57,217 nucleotides of DNA from Planctomycetota bacterium (lineage in GTDB: Bacteria; Planctomycetota; E44-bin39). Positions 49,657 to 57,217 of the stretch are shown piece after piece. Where the stretch lies: NCBI GenBank assembly GCA_004376375.1, contig SOJX01000140.1:1-57217 (forward strand), given 5' to 3'. The notes below the pieces were generated by a model. That model was not told the DNA's origin, ran no database searches, and saw nothing but the letters and a program-made list of their open reading frames with translations. Every line of letters begins with the position of its first letter. Position 1 is the stretch's first letter. Position numbers and translations under genes: made by a program.

Positions 49657-50676
49657 TCATTTTCTTTTTATGCGGAAGAGGTCGGCTTCGTACAGGTTGA
49701 AGACGGCGTCGAAATAGAAATGCGTGAAGTAGAGCCACTCGCCGTCTTCGGTGAGTGCCGGCTCGCCGAGGTTGTGTCTGACGATTTCCACCGGCCGCCC
49801 CCATTCCGTGCCGGTCCAGTCGGTGCGGTAGATCGAAATCCCCGTTCCGGTCGCGCCTCCGAAGGAATCGTAGTACAGGTGCTGGCCGTCGGCGGAGATG
49901 AACGGGCGGTTTTCCTGGTTCGACGTGTTGACGCTGTTGCCGATGTTGTACGGTCCCTGCCACTCGCCGTCTATCCTGTCAAAGTAGAATATGTCGTCCG
50001 AGCCATATCCGCCGAGGCCCGGGGAGTTGATGTATAACCTTTTCCCATCGGACGAGATTTCCGGCTCGCCCGCGGAAATACCCGGCATGTTTACCGGCGG
50101 GCCGGGGTCGTAGCCGATAGACAGCTTTCCGAACCAATCGTATGCGACGTAGCTGTGGACGCTCCAGCCCGTGAAGTCGCCCGCGATGTTGAACCAGAAT
50201 TCGCCGCTGTGCTTTATGGAGCCGCCGCCGCAGAGCGCTCTTGTGCCGTTCGGCACGAGGCCGAGCTTTTTCGGCTCGCTCCAGTCCGCGCCGTCGAAAT
50301 GTGAGACATAGATTCCGACGGTCGGGTCGTCCACCATATCCACCGGCGTGTGGGAGGCGTTGCCGATAAACGAGAAGTAAAGCGTATTCCCGTCGGGCGA
50401 GATAAAGGGTGCGTCCTCGATCCCGTCCGAGCGTATCGGCGCGGGGAGCCGCTCGAGCGTCGCCGCGTTCCAGTTCGTCGTGTCGACGACCTCGACGGGG
50501 AAGGCGTCGAACGAGAACCCTTCCCCCTGCGCGATGTAGTCGTAGCGGCTGGGGAATTCTTCGGTGCTGAATTCATACGGGCAGTATATGAAGGGCTTGT
50601 CTTTTTTCTTTTTGCATCCGCCTCCGCAGAGAATTACGACTGCCAGAATGCATGCAGTAACGGCAATGTGTTTCAT
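49657..50676 (-). CDS. PD40/WD40-like beta-propeller lipoprotein
   Basis: 339 residues; the lipobox 'LCGGGC' is followed by Lys-rich residues. Five or six PD40-type blades are visible: 'DAPFISPDGNTLYFSFIG', 'GEPEISSDGKRLYINSPGLGGYGSDDIFYFDR', 'NRPFISADGQHLYYDSFGG', 'GEPALTEDGEWLYFTHFYF'. These are TolB/OmpA-linked propeller repeats that bind peptides or act as scaffolds. It is the first gene of a pair with the C45 hydrolase. Confidence 0.88.
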   Translation of the reverse strand: MKHIAVTACILAVVILCGGGCKKKKDKPFIYCPYEFSTEEFPSRYDYIAQGEGFSFDAFPVEVVDTTNWNAATLERLPAPIRSDGIEDAPFISPDGNTLYFSFIGNASHTPVDMVDDPTVGIYVSHFDGADWSEPKKLGLVPNGTRALCGGGSIKHSGEFWFNIAGDFTGWSVHSYVAYDWFGKLSIGYDPGPPVNMPGISAGEPEISSDGKRLYINSPGLGGYGSDDIFYFDRIDGEWQGPYNIGNSVNTSNQENRPFISADGQHLYYDSFGGATGTGISIYRTDWTGTEWGRPVEIVRHNLGEPALTEDGEWLYFTHFYFDAVFNLYEADLFRIKRK

Positions 50677-50796
50677 ATTGCGATTTCCTTTGCAAATCCG
50701 GAGTCAGGAATCGAATTAAATCCTGCTTGACTGCCAGCTTCTATTCTAGGCTAATTCCGGGTGAGTGCAAGGAGAAGTCTTGAGTACAAAAAAACA

Positions 50797-50913
50797 GACG
50801 GGCTGTTAGCGGCGCCGCTTGCGGCGCTTCATAATGGAAACAAGGAAACAAGAAAAAGTCCTTGTTACCTTGTCAACTTGTTACCTTGTCCCTTTTCCCG
50901 GGGCAAGCCCGTC
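50797..50913. repeat. Palindromes and tandem repeats in the gap before the Kelch gene
   Basis: GACGGGCT (50797-50804) and AGCCCGTC (50906-50913) enclose a palindrome AGCGGCGCCGCTTGCGGCGCT (about 50808-50828), GGAAACAA/GGAAACAA words (50836-50851) and their complement (CTTGTTACCTTGTCAACTTG onward, 50860-50890). The arms can fold into a large hairpin. The remaining part of the gap (50677-50796) shows nothing recognised. Confidence 0.6.
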
Positions 50914-50994
50914 CGCTAAATGTATCTGATTAATGCCCCAAAAATAAAATACCTTTGACACCCACGAGGAATTGAAGAAAACTTCTCCCCTAGG

Positions 50995-51024
50995 TTGCCG
51001 TTTTGCCTGTTTCTGTTGTATAAT
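50995..51024 (+). promoter_or_regulatory. Promoter of the Kelch/dockerin-like gene
   Basis: TTGCCG (50995-51000), 18 bp, TATAAT (51019-51024). The predicted start near 51031 places the whole riboswitch candidate in the leader. Confidence 0.6.
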
Positions 51025-51040
51025 TTATTGAGTATGTATT

Positions 51041-51117
51041 CGGGCAATTACGGGCAACCTCTTTCCGGGTAGACGCAGGCCTTTCGGAGCCGACCTGCCG
51101 GGCATCGGGCTGCCGCA
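51041..51117 (+). promoter_or_regulatory. Probable c-di-GMP-I (GEMM-I) riboswitch
   Basis: The leader keeps the order of conserved GEMM-I blocks: GGGCAA-CC (51052-51059), GG...GACGCA (51068-51077), a GGCC-TTTC-GGagCC arm, and the terminal GGCA-TCGGGC-TGCCG stem-loop (51101-51115), close to the tetraloop-receptor end 'GCCGGGCUGCCG' of known examples. The first hairpin is short and lacks a clear GAAA loop, which lowers confidence. It would make production of the giant matrix protein depend on c-di-GMP. Confidence 0.55.
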
Positions 51118-51134
51118 CATTCGGGGATAACACC

Positions 51135-54100
51135 ATGACAGTCCATCGACATCTGCGACCGCGAACTCTTTTCCATACAAGCATTTTTCTTGCCGTCTTC
51201 GGAATAATAATTTTCATCGGTCAGCCGGCATTCGCCGCCGGGCCAAACGCACCGTTCAACTTTGCCGCTGTCAGTGAAAATGAATCTTCGATCACCTGGA
51301 GCTGGGAGCACGACATTGGCCCGCCGTCGGTCTATTTCCGGCTATACAATTCCTGGGACATGGCGCTGGTGCTGGACTGCATTTCGGCCCTTTCCGTCGT
51401 CGATAATTTTCTGAACGAGAACTCGATGTACGAGCGTTGCGTCACCGCGGTTAACGGAGGCGGAGAATCCGGTACCTCCGGCTCGGCATACGCGATTACT
51501 CGCATCCACGACCCGCTGGACTGCGAGTTCGTGGTTACGCCGCTGCCGTACGGCCGGATTGAGATGAGCCTGCCGGTTCCGCCGAACGACAACGAAGGCG
51601 ACACCGCCAGTTATTTCCGGTGCGTTTCGGGCCAGGCGTGGGGCGGAAAAGATTCCGTCTGGATGTGCGGGAGTTACACCTACGTCGACGACGGACTTAC
51701 CCCGGATAAAATATTCAGATACGAGGCAAAGTACCGCAACCAAATGGGGGTCGAGACAAGCTACACCAACTTCATACAGGTTCGCTCGCTTATGAACCCA
51801 GCCGCCGGCCTCAACATCAGCGACATCTGGGAAACCGGCTTCTACATGGAATGGGACCCGAACGGCAATCCGACGGGCGCGAATTACGAAATATGGATGT
51901 CCACTGATAACGTCAGTTATTATTACTGTGATACCGTAACCTACAGCGGTCCGCCTCCATTTTATGCCAACTCCAGCATGATGCCGGGCACGACTTATTA
52001 CCTTCGCATCCTGGCGATAAACTCCGACGGCTGCGCGACGGAGATGGACAGCGGGCCGTACTGGATTGAGAAGTTCCCATCAAACAGACCGCCCAAGCAA
52101 GACCTTTCGACCATGGTCTACGTTGCATCGACCGACAACTGCGTGCTCTTCGGTGGCGGCGCTTACGATCAGTACACATGGAACTGGGACGGGAATGAGT
52201 GGTCCGACAGGTGGGCGGGAAACCCGCCCAGCGGGCGTATGTACCCCGCCATGGCGTATAACCCGGATGAGGATGTCATCATCCTATTCAGCGGATACGA
52301 CGGATCTAGTCACGATGACACGTATTCTTACCATTTCATTGAAGGTCCCAACGAGTTTTTCTGGGACCAGCTTTTCCCGGACAGCCGTCCGAGTTTACGA
52401 TACAACCACGCGATGGTGTACGACATGGACAACGGGGTAATCGTTCTCTTCGGCGGGTATGACAGTACACCTAGAGACGACACGTGGATATGGGACAGCT
52501 CGGACTGGCAGCAGGTCTTTCCGCCGACTATTCCGCCTCCCCGGATGAAACACATGATGGCGTACGATGCAAGCCGCGGCGTGGCCGTCATGTTCGGCGG
52601 GCAAAATAGCTCGGACGACCTGAACGACACGTGGGAATGGAACGGCAACGACTGGACGGAAAAGGCCTGTGCAACACCGCCGCCTCCGCGCGACTGCGGA
52701 GGGATAGCATACGACTCCGCCCGCGAGCGCATAGTGCTGTACGGCGGTTACCGCTACATCTCGGGAAACGATACGCATATTTTCTACGAGGACGTGTGGG
52801 AATACGATGGCGCCGACTGGCTCCAGGTCTCGGCCTTCAGCCCGCCGGGCTGCCGCGCAGGCATCGCTTTCGCGTATGACGAAGAGCACAACGAGTTCGT
52901 GCTCTTCGGCGGAATGCACGTGCAAAACGGCACCATGGACGATACCTGGACCATGAAATACCCGGACTCGCCGGTTGTTTATATACCTTACGTAACCGCG
53001 CCGGGCAACCTGCAGAACGACTGGCAAACTCCGGATGCAATAGCATGGTCATGGACCGACCTCTCGGGCAGCGAGGCCGGATTCGAGCTGCTCGATCCCG
53101 AAACCGGACAACTGATAGAGGATCTTGCCGCGCCCGACCAGAGCAACACGCTGGAGATGGACCTGGAGGAAAATACCAGGTACCGCCGGGTCGTGCGCTG
53201 CTACACGGCCGGGAAATTCGAGTTCTCCGACAACTCGAACGAGGTCGAGGCCGTCACGCTTATCTTTGACCCGTATGACGACAACGTCTCGATAATCCCG
53301 CTCCGGGGCGGCAGGGTGAAACTCGAAATAGACCCCATCCCCAACCGCAAAGAGGGTCTATCGGGAAGTTACTTCGAAATCATGAGCGGCGGAGGGGGCG
53401 GAGACTCGTCCGGATGGCTCTGCGGCTCCTTTACATATATCGACGACGGCCTGGCGCCGAACATGTGGTTCTCCTACAAGGCAATGTACCGCGGCATCGA
53501 AGGCTTCACGACGGGCTACAATCCCAACCCCGTTGGAACGTATACCCGCTGCAACCCGCCGGGGAACCCGAATCCGTGGTTCTCCGCAGCGGAGGAGGGC
53601 CGCCTCCAGATAGTGTGGGGCTCGAACGGGAACCCGGGCGGTACGACTTATTACATCGAGATGGGTTTGACCCCCGAAACTCTCAGCCTTGTTGCCGTTA
53701 CAACTGACCTTTATTACGATAACACTTCGCTCTGGCCGGACTCGACCTATTTCTACCGCGTAAGCGCGCAGAACATGGACGGCCTGTTCGACGCGACGGT
53801 ATTCGGCACCGACTGGCGCCAGCGTTCCCCTACCACATTTCCATGGCCGCTCCGAGATGCGATGATGGCTTACGACAGCAACCGCGGCGTCGTCGTATTG
53901 TTCGGCGGCTATGCGGGCTTCCCGATGTACAATTACATCAACCAGACGTGGGAATGGGACGGGTCCAACTGGACGCAGCGTTCCCCGAGCACTCCCCCGC
54001 CTGAGATGAGCGCCAGCGCAATGGTATTCGACTCGAAACGGAACGTATGCGTTCTCTTCGGCGGTTTGAGCTTCTCAAGTTCAATCGACAGCACGTGGGA

Positions 54101-57100
54101 ATACAACGGCACGAGCTGGACGCTGCGAAACCCGGCAACAAAACCGTCAAAACGAATGAACCACAGGATGGCCTATGACTCCGAGCGGGGCGTCGTTGTC
54201 ATGTTCGGCGGCATAGACTCCGGCGGCGGCGGCAGCCTGTCCGACACCTGGGAATGGGACGGAAACAACTGGGAAGAGAATACGAGCGGCCCGGTTCCCG
54301 AAAGCAGGCACTCGCACGCCATGGCCTATCACGAGGAAGCGGGAAAGGTCGTCATGTACGGCGGTTACCACGTCGACGGCGCTTCAGGGCGGCTCGACGA
54401 TACATGGGAGTACAACGGTTCGAGCTGGAGCCAGAGATGGCCCACGTCCTACCCGCCCGCGCGCAGCTGGCATGCAATGGTCTATAATTCCGATAACGGT
54501 GCGATAATCATATTCGGAGGTGAAACCGGTTCCTACACAAACGACATATGGATGTACGATTACAATATGAACAACTGGGAGCAGAGATGGCCTTCCAACA
54601 ATCCGAGTGCAAGAACCTGGCACATGACGGCGTATGACAGGCAGCGCCGTGAAATGGTGCTTTTCGGCGGGAACGACGGCTCCGATAAGAACGATACGTG
54701 GACGTATTCGCCGGTTGATCTTAAGACGGGCTGGACGACGCCGTTTATGGCACCGTCGAACCTGTGGGTGCCCGAGGTCTCCGGCGGCACGATAACCTGG
54801 ACGTGGGACGAGAACTCCCAGGCCGAGCAGGGATACCAGTTGCTCGATTTTAATACCTCATCCGTCGCCGTCGACGACATTGCACCGAACACGACGTATC
54901 ACATTGAAACCGGTCTGGGCGAAAACAACGCGTACTGGCGCTCGGTCCGCGCCTTCAGCGGCAACAAGACCATCTTCTCCGGCAACGCATTTGACCTGTG
55001 GTGCCGAAGCGGTATCTTCGATCCGGGCGCGGGCGACTGGGGATTCACTTCCGTCTCCGATACAAGCGTCGAGCTCTGGTGCCGCATGCCGAACAACCCG
55101 TTCGACTTCGGCACCGGCGCCGAATACCTGCGCAACGACGATTACTGGCTGGGCTGGACAACGTCATACGACAGCTTCGTTGACGGCACGCTTACTCCGA
55201 ACAGCACGTACAAGTACTGCCTGCATTACAGTAACGCCGACAGCTGGCCGACCGACTGGTCGGATAATAAGACAATCATCACGCTGTGCAGCAAGCCCAT
55301 GTCCCTGGTGGTAAACCAGACCGGCACCGGCTGGATTGAACTTGGCTGGGATCCCAACTTCAACCCGGCATGGACCGACTTTGAACTTGAATACAAGAAA
55401 GAGGGGCAGTCTTACACCCTCTGGGACACCCTCCAGGATATCCTGGACAACGTGACGAACCTTCTGCCGCGCACCACTTATTATTTCCGCGTCCGGGCGT
55501 CAAACCTGGAAGGCGCGAAGACTCTTTACAGCAACGAGGTAAGCCAGCAGATACCCGACCTGGCGCCCGCGCCGCCGACGGATTTGCTCGTAAACGGATT
55601 GACGAATCCCGGCTCGTTCGTTTGCGACTGCTGCTTCGATATCAAGTTCACGGCCCTCTACCAGGACAACGGGCCGCCGGGCGTTCAGGCCACTGACTTT
55701 CATATTCAGCTCAACAACATCAACGAATTTACAGTCTCCCTCTGGGATACTTCCAAGCAGGCAATGAGCCCGATCGACATCGGGGAGCGCTGCCAGCCGT
55801 TAACATACTCGGGGTCCCTGATACATCCCGGCGTTACATACTACTGGCGCATCAAGTTCTTTGACAGCTTCGGAAACGAGGGAGACTGGAGCCTGGGCAC
55901 CAGCTATTTCAACATGGCCGAGTATACCCAGACCCTGCCCTGGAGAGGCTACCACCTTGTTGGAATCCCATACGATACGGGCACCATGACGCCGGCCGAA
56001 CTCTTCGGCGACGACCTGCCCTCGGTATGGATATACGGCTACGACGAAGTCAATCGCGAGTGGTACAACCCGACCGTTCTCATGCCGGGCCGCGGTTACT
56101 TCATCTGGGCGACAACCCCGGGACTGCGAATCGGACTGAACGGCCAGGATATCGGCGGCATGGGCGGGCAGACCATCTGGCTTTCCTATACCGACACCGG
56201 CGAGTTCGACAACGACGGCTGGAACCTGATAAGAAACCCGTTCGCCAAGGAAATCTCCTGGACGAGCCTTACCCTCGACAAATGCGGGACCACGCATTAC
56301 CGGCCGTGGAACGGCACGCAGTACGAATGGTTCAACCGAAGCGGTCCAACATCGTCGGATTGCGGCAGCGACACTATCCCGCCGGGCGCGAGTTTCTGGG
56401 TGCATGCGGAAGGCGATTGCGCTTCCGTAATCATCGCGGACCCCGGCCCCGGCCCCGCGCCTCTGCCGGTGCCGCCGCCTGTTTTATCGTGGCGAATCCC
56501 CGTCACCGTGGTAACGGGAGCTTACAAGGACAGCGCAACCTACCTCTCGGTCCGGGAGGGCGCGAGCAAACAGCACGATTCCTACGACGTCCTGGAGCTC
56601 AGGCCGTTCGCTACGACATACATACAGGCATACTTCAGGCATCCGGATTGGGGCTATTATGCCGCGTCGTACACGCAGGACACCCGTCCGCTGCCGGGCG
56701 CCGGCGAGTCTGTCGAGTGGCGGCTCACAGTATTCACCAACGATGCGGACGGGCAGGTCAACGTCTCATGGACCGTGCCGCCCGAGTGCGGCGAGGACTG
56801 GGATTTCTACATCCGCGACGAGCAGACGGGCGACGTTATCGACCTTCAGATCGAAAACCTCTACCAGTATGCGGCAAGCGGCCCCGATACCCGCGAGTTC
56901 ACCGTCACCGCCGTCAGGCTCAATGCGTTTCAGGCCGGCGACGTGAACCGCGACGGTGAAATCAGCGAAGAAGACGCGCTCCTTGCGGTCCGCGTCGAGC
57001 ACGCGCTCGAAACGCTGACGCCCGAGCAGATCGGACTCGCCGACGTGGATTCGGACGGCAAGGTAGGGGTTCAGGATGCTTTGATAATCCGCAAACGAAT

Positions 57101-57119
57101 CAAAGGCCATCTGCCGTAG
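51135..57119 (+). CDS. Giant exported Kelch-repeat/FN3 protein with dockerin-like C-terminus
   Basis: 1994 residues with a signal peptide ('IFLAVFGIIIFIGQPAFAAG'). FN3-like domains ('GPNAPFNFAAVSENESSITWSWEHD', 'PAAGLNISDIWETGFYMEWDPNGNPTGANYEIWM') alternate with two blocks of Kelch-type blades (about residues 310-610 and 890-1195), each blade reading like 'MAYDSNRGVVVLFGGY..NQTWEWDGSNWTQRSPSTPPPEM'. The last 500 residues are the module shared with the Cys-array protein ('YTQTLPWRGYHLVGIPYDTGTMTPAELFGDDL', 'GWNLIRNPFAKEISW', 'PPGASFWVHAEG'), ending in two dockerin-like calcium loops ('GDVNRDGEISEEDALLAV', 'DVDSDGKVGVQDALIIRKRIKG'). A surface or matrix protein, probably c-di-GMP-controlled. 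Confidence 0.88.
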   Translation: MTVHRHLRPRTLFHTSIFLAVFGIIIFIGQPAFAAGPNAPFNFAAVSENESSITWSWEHDIGPPSVYFRLYNSWDMALVLDCISALSVVDNFLNENSMYERCVTAVNGGGESGTSGSAYAITRIHDPLDCEFVVTPLPYGRIEMSLPVPPNDNEGDTASYFRCVSGQAWGGKDSVWMCGSYTYVDDGLTPDKIFRYEAKYRNQMGVETSYTNFIQVRSLMNPAAGLNISDIWETGFYMEWDPNGNPTGANYEIWMSTDNVSYYYCDTVTYSGPPPFYANSSMMPGTTYYLRILAINSDGCATEMDSGPYWIEKFPSNRPPKQDLSTMVYVASTDNCVLFGGGAYDQYTWNWDGNEWSDRWAGNPPSGRMYPAMAYNPDEDVIILFSGYDGSSHDDTYSYHFIEGPNEFFWDQLFPDSRPSLRYNHAMVYDMDNGVIVLFGGYDSTPRDDTWIWDSSDWQQVFPPTIPPPRMKHMMAYDASRGVAVMFGGQNSSDDLNDTWEWNGNDWTEKACATPPPPRDCGGIAYDSARERIVLYGGYRYISGNDTHIFYEDVWEYDGADWLQVSAFSPPGCRAGIAFAYDEEHNEFVLFGGMHVQNGTMDDTWTMKYPDSPVVYIPYVTAPGNLQNDWQTPDAIAWSWTDLSGSEAGFELLDPETGQLIEDLAAPDQSNTLEMDLEENTRYRRVVRCYTAGKFEFSDNSNEVEAVTLIFDPYDDNVSIIPLRGGRVKLEIDPIPNRKEGLSGSYFEIMSGGGGGDSSGWLCGSFTYIDDGLAPNMWFSYKAMYRGIEGFTTGYNPNPVGTYTRCNPPGNPNPWFSAAEEGRLQIVWGSNGNPGGTTYYIEMGLTPETLSLVAVTTDLYYDNTSLWPDSTYFYRVSAQNMDGLFDATVFGTDWRQRSPTTFPWPLRDAMMAYDSNRGVVVLFGGYAGFPMYNYINQTWEWDGSNWTQRSPSTPPPEMSASAMVFDSKRNVCVLFGGLSFSSSIDSTWEYNGTSWTLRNPATKPSKRMNHRMAYDSERGVVVMFGGIDSGGGGSLSDTWEWDGNNWEENTSGPVPESRHSHAMAYHEEAGKVVMYGGYHVDGASGRLDDTWEYNGSSWSQRWPTSYPPARSWHAMVYNSDNGAIIIFGGETGSYTNDIWMYDYNMNNWEQRWPSNNPSARTWHMTAYDRQRREMVLFGGNDGSDKNDTWTYSPVDLKTGWTTPFMAPSNLWVPEVSGGTITWTWDENSQAEQGYQLLDFNTSSVAVDDIAPNTTYHIETGLGENNAYWRSVRAFSGNKTIFSGNAFDLWCRSGIFDPGAGDWGFTSVSDTSVELWCRMPNNPFDFGTGAEYLRNDDYWLGWTTSYDSFVDGTLTPNSTYKYCLHYSNADSWPTDWSDNKTIITLCSKPMSLVVNQTGTGWIELGWDPNFNPAWTDFELEYKKEGQSYTLWDTLQDILDNVTNLLPRTTYYFRVRASNLEGAKTLYSNEVSQQIPDLAPAPPTDLLVNGLTNPGSFVCDCCFDIKFTALYQDNGPPGVQATDFHIQLNNINEFTVSLWDTSKQAMSPIDIGERCQPLTYSGSLIHPGVTYYWRIKFFDSFGNEGDWSLGTSYFNMAEYTQTLPWRGYHLVGIPYDTGTMTPAELFGDDLPSVWIYGYDEVNREWYNPTVLMPGRGYFIWATTPGLRIGLNGQDIGGMGGQTIWLSYTDTGEFDNDGWNLIRNPFAKEISWTSLTLDKCGTTHYRPWNGTQYEWFNRSGPTSSDCGSDTIPPGASFWVHAEGDCASVIIADPGPGPAPLPVPPPVLSWRIPVTVVTGAYKDSATYLSVREGASKQHDSYDVLELRPFATTYIQAYFRHPDWGYYAASYTQDTRPLPGAGESVEWRLTVFTNDADGQVNVSWTVPPECGEDWDFYIRDEQTGDVIDLQIENLYQYAASGPDTREFTVTAVRLNAFQAGDVNRDGEISEEDALLAVRVEHALETLTPEQIGLADVDSDGKVGVQDALIIRKRIKGHLP

Positions 57120-57121
57120 AC

Positions 57122-57217
57122 GGGTCAAGCGTCAAGGGTCAAGGGTCAAGGGTCAAGGGTCAAGAGTCAAGAGTCAAGAGTCAAGAGTCAAGAGTCAAGA
57201 GTCAAGAGTCAAGAGTC
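57122..57217. repeat. GGGTCAA/GAGTCAA heptamer tandem repeat (runs off the window)
   Basis: Thirteen complete 7-base units start two bases after the Kelch gene's stop codon: GGGTCAA, GCGTCAA, four GGGTCAA, then seven GAGTCAA, and a partial unit at the window edge. The gradual switch from GGG to GAG fits expansion by replication slippage. Confidence 0.9.

Overview
The window reads as a chromosomal stretch of an uncultivated Gram-negative bacterium. It encodes KDO/LPS synthesis (kdsB), a TolC-type outer-membrane channel, and many lipoproteins and very long exported repeat proteins. The mix of a DUF1844 protein behind pyrG, SUMF1-type lipoproteins, FG-GAP/Kelch/SBBP giants with dockerin-like ends, and N-terminal 'MYDGRKITGRIV' stubs on a secreted esterase recalls Planctomycetota, Omnitrophota and neighbouring candidate phyla. 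The exact phylum cannot be fixed from the sequence alone. No IS element, phage, CRISPR array or rRNA is visible.

Layout. 1-2.6 kb: a C-terminal fragment, a two-HTH excisionase-like protein behind a structured leader with a consensus promoter, and a DegT-type aminotransferase. 2.6-6.6 kb: minus-strand operon DUF3108 lipoprotein - kdsB - pyrG - DUF1844. 6.7-13.3 kb: Zn alcohol dehydrogenase, tRNA-Ser(UGA), a 1400-aa FG-GAP lipoprotein and a CDF metal exporter. 13.3-19.1 kb: a TetR-controlled tripartite efflux operon (tetR, MacA-like adaptor, ABC ATPase, MacB-like permease, TolC-like channel). 19.2-27.6 kb: lipoproteins (LamG, SUMF1, caspase-fold-like, three-fold beta-helix) and a PilZ protein. 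27.9-30 kb: a DUF3179 protein interrupted by one in-frame UGA, and a pentaheme cytochrome. 30.2-35.5 kb: a giant propeller protein carrying 30 DnaJ-like CxxCxGxG units. 35.8-41.6 kb: TPR-gluzincin-PDZ protease, tRNA-Asn, secreted esterase and a YCF48-like propeller protein. 41.9-50.7 kb: AAA/TPR regulator, small lipoproteins, a deiodinase-like protein with a second in-frame UGA, a beta-CA-like protein, a YHS lipoprotein, a C45 acyltransferase and a PD40 lipoprotein. 51.1-57.1 kb: a 1994-aa Kelch/FN3/dockerin-like protein behind a probable c-di-GMP-I riboswitch.

Main discoveries. (1) Two probable exported selenoproteins. Each has an in-frame UGA followed by CCG-C, replaces a family cysteine and is followed at suitable distance by a small hairpin. 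One is a DUF3179 protein; the other is a deiodinase-like redoxin fused to a hydrolase fold whose nucleophile is gone. UGA is an ordinary stop in many other genes here, so a changed genetic code is not the explanation. (2) An exported seven-unit SBBP propeller in which the same loop of two neighbouring blades has been expanded into arrays of 12 and 18 DnaJ-type zinc-finger units. (3) A family of mostly 7-base tandem repeats whose word changes from locus to locus and which usually begins at, or even supplies, the stop codon of the preceding gene. (4) Short palindromes, including a cluster of five hairpins in about 155 bp.

The genes suggest a cell that invests in surface and extracellular proteins, partly under c-di-GMP control (riboswitch candidate plus PilZ), with redox-active exported proteins that use Sec, haem and clustered Cys.
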